A DNA stretch of 35,327 nucleotides. Origin: Pseudoflavonifractor capillosus (GTDB lineage Bacteria > Bacillota > Clostridia > Oscillospirales > Oscillospiraceae). This document shows positions 33,343-35,327 of the stretch, one piece after another. A program made the translations under genes and the position numbers. The notes under the pieces are model-generated. The model made no database searches, was not told the DNA's origin, and saw only the letters and a program-made list of their open reading frames with translations. How positions within the stretch are numbered: the stretch's first letter is position 1; every line of letters begins with the position of its first letter. Where the stretch lies: the NCBI RefSeq assembly GCF_016899775.1, contig NZ_JACJJE010000034.1:1-35327 (forward strand), written 5' to 3'.

Positions 33343-34010
33343 TTCAGCACCGCCTTATAGCCCAATCCCCGAACCGTCTTGATCTCAAAGGCGGGGCAGG
33401 CAGAAAACTTGTCCCGCAGCTTGGTGATGTAGACGTCCACCGCCCGCAGGCCCGTGCCGCTCTCGATCCCCCAGAATTCATCCATCAGCTGGGAGCGGGA
33501 GAAGGCGTGGTTGGGATAGGAGAGCAGTTTGTACAGGATGTTGAACTCCCGGGTGGTCACGGGGATCTCCACCCCATCCAGAGCGGCGGTCAGGCCGTCC
33601 GCGTCCAGCACCAGGCCACCCACCGTCAGCTTTCGGCTGGCCTCAATATTGGCCCGCCGCAGCAGCGCCCGCACCCGCAGCCGCAGCTCGCTGAAGTCGA
33701 TGGGCTTCACCATGTAGTCATCAATGCCCAGATCAAACCCCTTCTGTTTGGCCGGCAGGTCGTCCCGCGCCGACATAAACAGAATGGGAATGGTCTTGTT
33801 CAGCCCCCGGATTGTCTCGGCAAACTCAAAGCCGTCTGTTCCGGGCATCATAATGTCTGAGATGATCAGGTCAAAGAGCTGGCTGTACATGGCGTCATAG
33901 GCCGCCTCCGCGCTGAGGCAGCCCTTGGCCTCATAGCCGCTGTCATTGAGATACGTACAGGCCGCCTGGTTCAGCTTCGGGTCGTCATCCACCACCAGTA
34001 TCCGGATCAT
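33339..34010 (-). CDS. OmpR-family response regulator of TCS-C
   Basis: 223 residues: receiver with DDD at 8-10, phosphoacceptor Asp52 in ISDIMMPGTDG, switch Lys in MVKPI, then a winged helix ending RGLGYKAVLK. Start ATG 34010 lies inside the end of the CDF-like gene (26-base overlap). Its probable operator class is CAAAC/GAAAC at 11-base spacing, inferred from three promoters in this cluster including its own operon's. Confidence 0.94.
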   Translation of the reverse strand: MIRILVVDDDPKLNQAACTYLNDSGYEAKGCLSAEAAYDAMYSQLFDLIISDIMMPGTDGFEFAETIRGLNKTIPILFMSARDDLPAKQKGFDLGIDDYMVKPIDFSELRLRVRALLRRANIEASRKLTVGGLVLDADGLTAALDGVEIPVTTREFNILYKLLSYPNHAFSRSQLMDEFWGIESGTGLRAVDVYITKLRDKFSACPAFEIKTVRGLGYKAVLK

Positions 34011-34707
34011 AACTTATGTCCCCCATTTCATTTGTTTCCCTGCGCCGCAGCTTTCCAATGCGCCAGAGCATGAAGACTCCCAGCAGCGCCGCGCAGGTCC
34101 CGCTGAACATCCCCATCAGCGCGTTCACGGCGGGATCATGGTCTTCCCCGCCGGCAAAGGAGAGAATGGCGGACTGCGTCAGAACCAGAGAGATGAGCGC
34201 GGCCGCCAGATTGATGGTCTTGATGGCGTGAAGCAGCGGGGTGCGGTTCTTTCGGTTGGCGATCATTCCGTATAAATTGACGCCGATCTCAGCGAAGGTG
34301 ACGGTGGCTATGGCCAGAGCCACATACATGTGATAGGAGACCTCTTTGGGATGAAAGAAGCTCCACACGGAATAGCAGATATACAGCAGACTGGCGGCGA
34401 TCAGGATCATCCCCGACCGGCGGTAATAGCCGTACTGCTGTCCGGTATCCTGGGTCCGGATCGCCCCCGCCAGGGCACAGTAGCGTGCCAGCACCATCCC
34501 AAGGGTATACAGCCCGTTGATGCACACAAAGACTGATAATGAGAGTATGCCCGATGCGATCTTGCCCAGTCCCAGCAGGATATTGCCCACGCCGGAGATC
34601 CCGGCCAGATGGAGCGTTCTGCTGTCGGAGGCGCCATAGGCGCGGTGGATCGCGCGGCTGTTCGACCTCATAAGACGAAGTCCGTTCTTCACCGGGTTCT
34701 TGAACAT
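33985..34707 (-). CDS. CDF-like membrane protein lacking metal ligands
   Basis: 240 residues, about six helices. The order (GNILLGLGKIASGILSLSVF, a helix with INGLYTLGMVLARY, a RRSGMILIAASLLYICYSVW helix, EIGVNLYGMIANRK, KTINLAAALISLVL) resembles the cation diffusion facilitator fold. The Asp/His metal pairs of helices 2 and 5 (HSLSD-type) are absent, and the cytoplasmic metal-binding domain is missing. It may be a degenerate transporter or a membrane sensor. Start ATG 34707 with GGAGGGGG is preferred over the longer frame. First gene of the TCS-C operon. Confidence 0.75.
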   Translation of the reverse strand: MFKNPVKNGLRLMRSNSRAIHRAYGASDSRTLHLAGISGVGNILLGLGKIASGILSLSVFVCINGLYTLGMVLARYCALAGAIRTQDTGQQYGYYRRSGMILIAASLLYICYSVWSFFHPKEVSYHMYVALAIATVTFAEIGVNLYGMIANRKNRTPLLHAIKTINLAAALISLVLTQSAILSFAGGEDHDPAVNALMGMFSGTCAALLGVFMLWRIGKLRRRETNEMGDISYDPDTGGG

Positions 34708-34746
34708 CCTGCCCCCTCCTGAGCGCTTTTTCTGAAATACAGAGAT

Positions 34747-34778
34747 ACCATACCACAGGATTGTTTCAATTTCGTTAA
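34747..34778 (-). promoter_or_regulatory. TCS-C operon promoter with degenerate repeats
   Basis: On the minus strand TTAAC (34778-34774) and GAAAC (34767-34763), 11 bases apart, then TATGGT (34752-34747), 15 bases from the start of GAAAC. It has the same geometry as the two stronger CAAAC operators; the third repeat is not recognisable. Confidence 0.5.
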
Positions 34779-34978
34779 AAAAATCCAGCCGCAAAATTTT
34801 TTATTGTCTCGCCCTCCTCCCATTTGACGGGCTGACTGCTGTGTCAGGGTGTTTCTCCGAACCGAGGCGTTTCAGCCGCCCCATAAAGCACGCCCAAACA
34901 CTTCTCCCGCCGCCGCTCCTCCGGAGCGCGGAGCAGCACGAATTTATTTCGATCAAAAACTAAAAACCACAGGTATCC

Positions 34979-35016
34979 AAAAAGAAACACCAGCCTGTCA
35001 GCTGGTGTTTCTTTTT
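34979..35016. terminator. perfect 16-bp hairpin with A/T flanks
   Basis: Stem AAAAAGAAACACCAGC (34979-34994) with its complement at 35001-35016, loop of six. It can terminate in both directions although no gene abuts it now. Confidence 0.8.
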
Positions 35017-35215
35017 AGCAAAGCGTGACAATATAGATACATTAAATTTTCATCGGCTATCTTGAAGATCACCCAGCGGTCTTTCTGGGCCGCGGCGCTT
35101 TTGCGCTGTACAAGCGTTTTCGCTGAAAGCGAAAATCTTGGCGCAGGGATGGCTTTGCCATTCCAAGCATTCAAATTCTAACGGGTGGAGGCCGCCTCCG
35201 GCGGCCGAAACCAAA

Positions 35216-35250
35216 AAAGAAAGACATGACCTTTGGTCATGTCTTTCTTT
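35216..35250. terminator. perfect 16-bp hairpin near the right edge
   Basis: Stem AAAGAAAGACATGACC (35216-35231) with its complement at 35235-35250, loop TTT. A second hairpin, CCTGTTTTCA with 35283-35292, follows at 35268. They probably belong to a gene beyond or lost from the edge. Confidence 0.7.
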
Positions 35251-35327
35251 CAGTCTGTCAAAGAACTCCTGTTTTCAAGAGATGAAAACAGGGATTTTGT
35301 AAGAAAAAGGGAAAAGAAAAGTGAAGG

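Larger units (their letters stand above)
34708..35327. other. 620-base non-coding, hairpin-rich region
   Basis: Apart from the TCS-C promoter at its left edge I see no gene. It holds strong hairpins at 34979-35016, 35216-35250 and 35268-35292, plus a nested stem (35102-35145), ATGGC/GCCAT (35150-35162) and GGCCGCC/GGCGGCC (35190-35206). A minus-strand frame of about 30 codons (roughly 35090-35003, reading DRWVIFKIADENLMYLYC) could be the 3' remnant of a lost gene, but I cannot support it further. Confidence 0.5.

Noticed and set aside
35003-35090. C-terminal remnant of a toxin-like or other small protein on the minus strand
   Set aside because: About 30 plausible codons only; the upstream part dissolves into hairpins and no family could be assigned.

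Overview
The window looks like chromosome of a high-GC, spore-forming gut Firmicute of the Oscillospiraceae (Flavonifractor/Lawsonibacter-like). This is inferred from GC-rich Firmicute-type genes with strong AGGAGG ribosome sites, two sporulation-associated genes (YlbJ and a YlmC/YmxH PRC-barrel protein), an LtaS-type lipoteichoic acid synthase and a bacterial acyl-ACP thioesterase. I see no rRNA, tRNA, CRISPR, transposase or prophage gene. Most of the many long overlapping open frames are GC-driven shadows of the real genes.

Layout. 1-1640 (-): citrate fermentation locus, with a CitMHS transporter running in frame into CitD, then the start of citE. 1928-4282 (+): P-type cation ATPase. 4424-6139 (+): operon of a GtrA-like flippase, a phosphodiester glycosidase and a small membrane protein, followed by a convergent two-component system (TCS-A, 6198-8196, -). 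8425-11437 (-): TCS-B, in the unusual order kinase, regulator, EamA transporter. 11516-12788: a MITE-like element with target duplication, a lipoprotein gene and a palindromic repeat. 12949-14331: an oligosaccharide flippase gene broken by one stop codon. 14683-17315: a PRK06851-like P-loop protein, a zinc-ribbon protein and an acyl-ACP thioesterase. 17420-20061: guaB, a coiled-coil protein and a ZIP transporter. 20106-26858: RpiR regulator, ylbJ, small Cys protein, LtaS-like enzyme, membrane protein, alanine racemase. 27137-29638: polar amino acid ABC transporter. 29749-30015: YlmC/YmxH-like protein. 30203-34707 (-): TCS-C with four unknown membrane proteins. 34708-35327: non-coding, hairpin-rich.

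The most interesting signal is regulatory. Each of the three OmpR-type two-component systems appears to have its own operator, built on one plan: three 5-base repeats spaced exactly 11 bases apart, with the last starting exactly 15 bases before the -10 hexamer. TCS-A uses CTCAT (its own promoter, the gtrA operon, and an orphan promoter at 8266). TCS-B uses TTTAW (its own promoter, the P-type ATPase, and the broken flippase). TCS-C uses CAAAC (its own operon, the 31.4 kb paralog, and the 30.5 kb four-helix protein). From these sites, partial local regulons can be proposed. TCS-C, with an intramembrane-type kinase overlapping genes for a CDF-like protein without metal ligands and a two-helix protein of unknown family, is the best candidate for an undescribed system.
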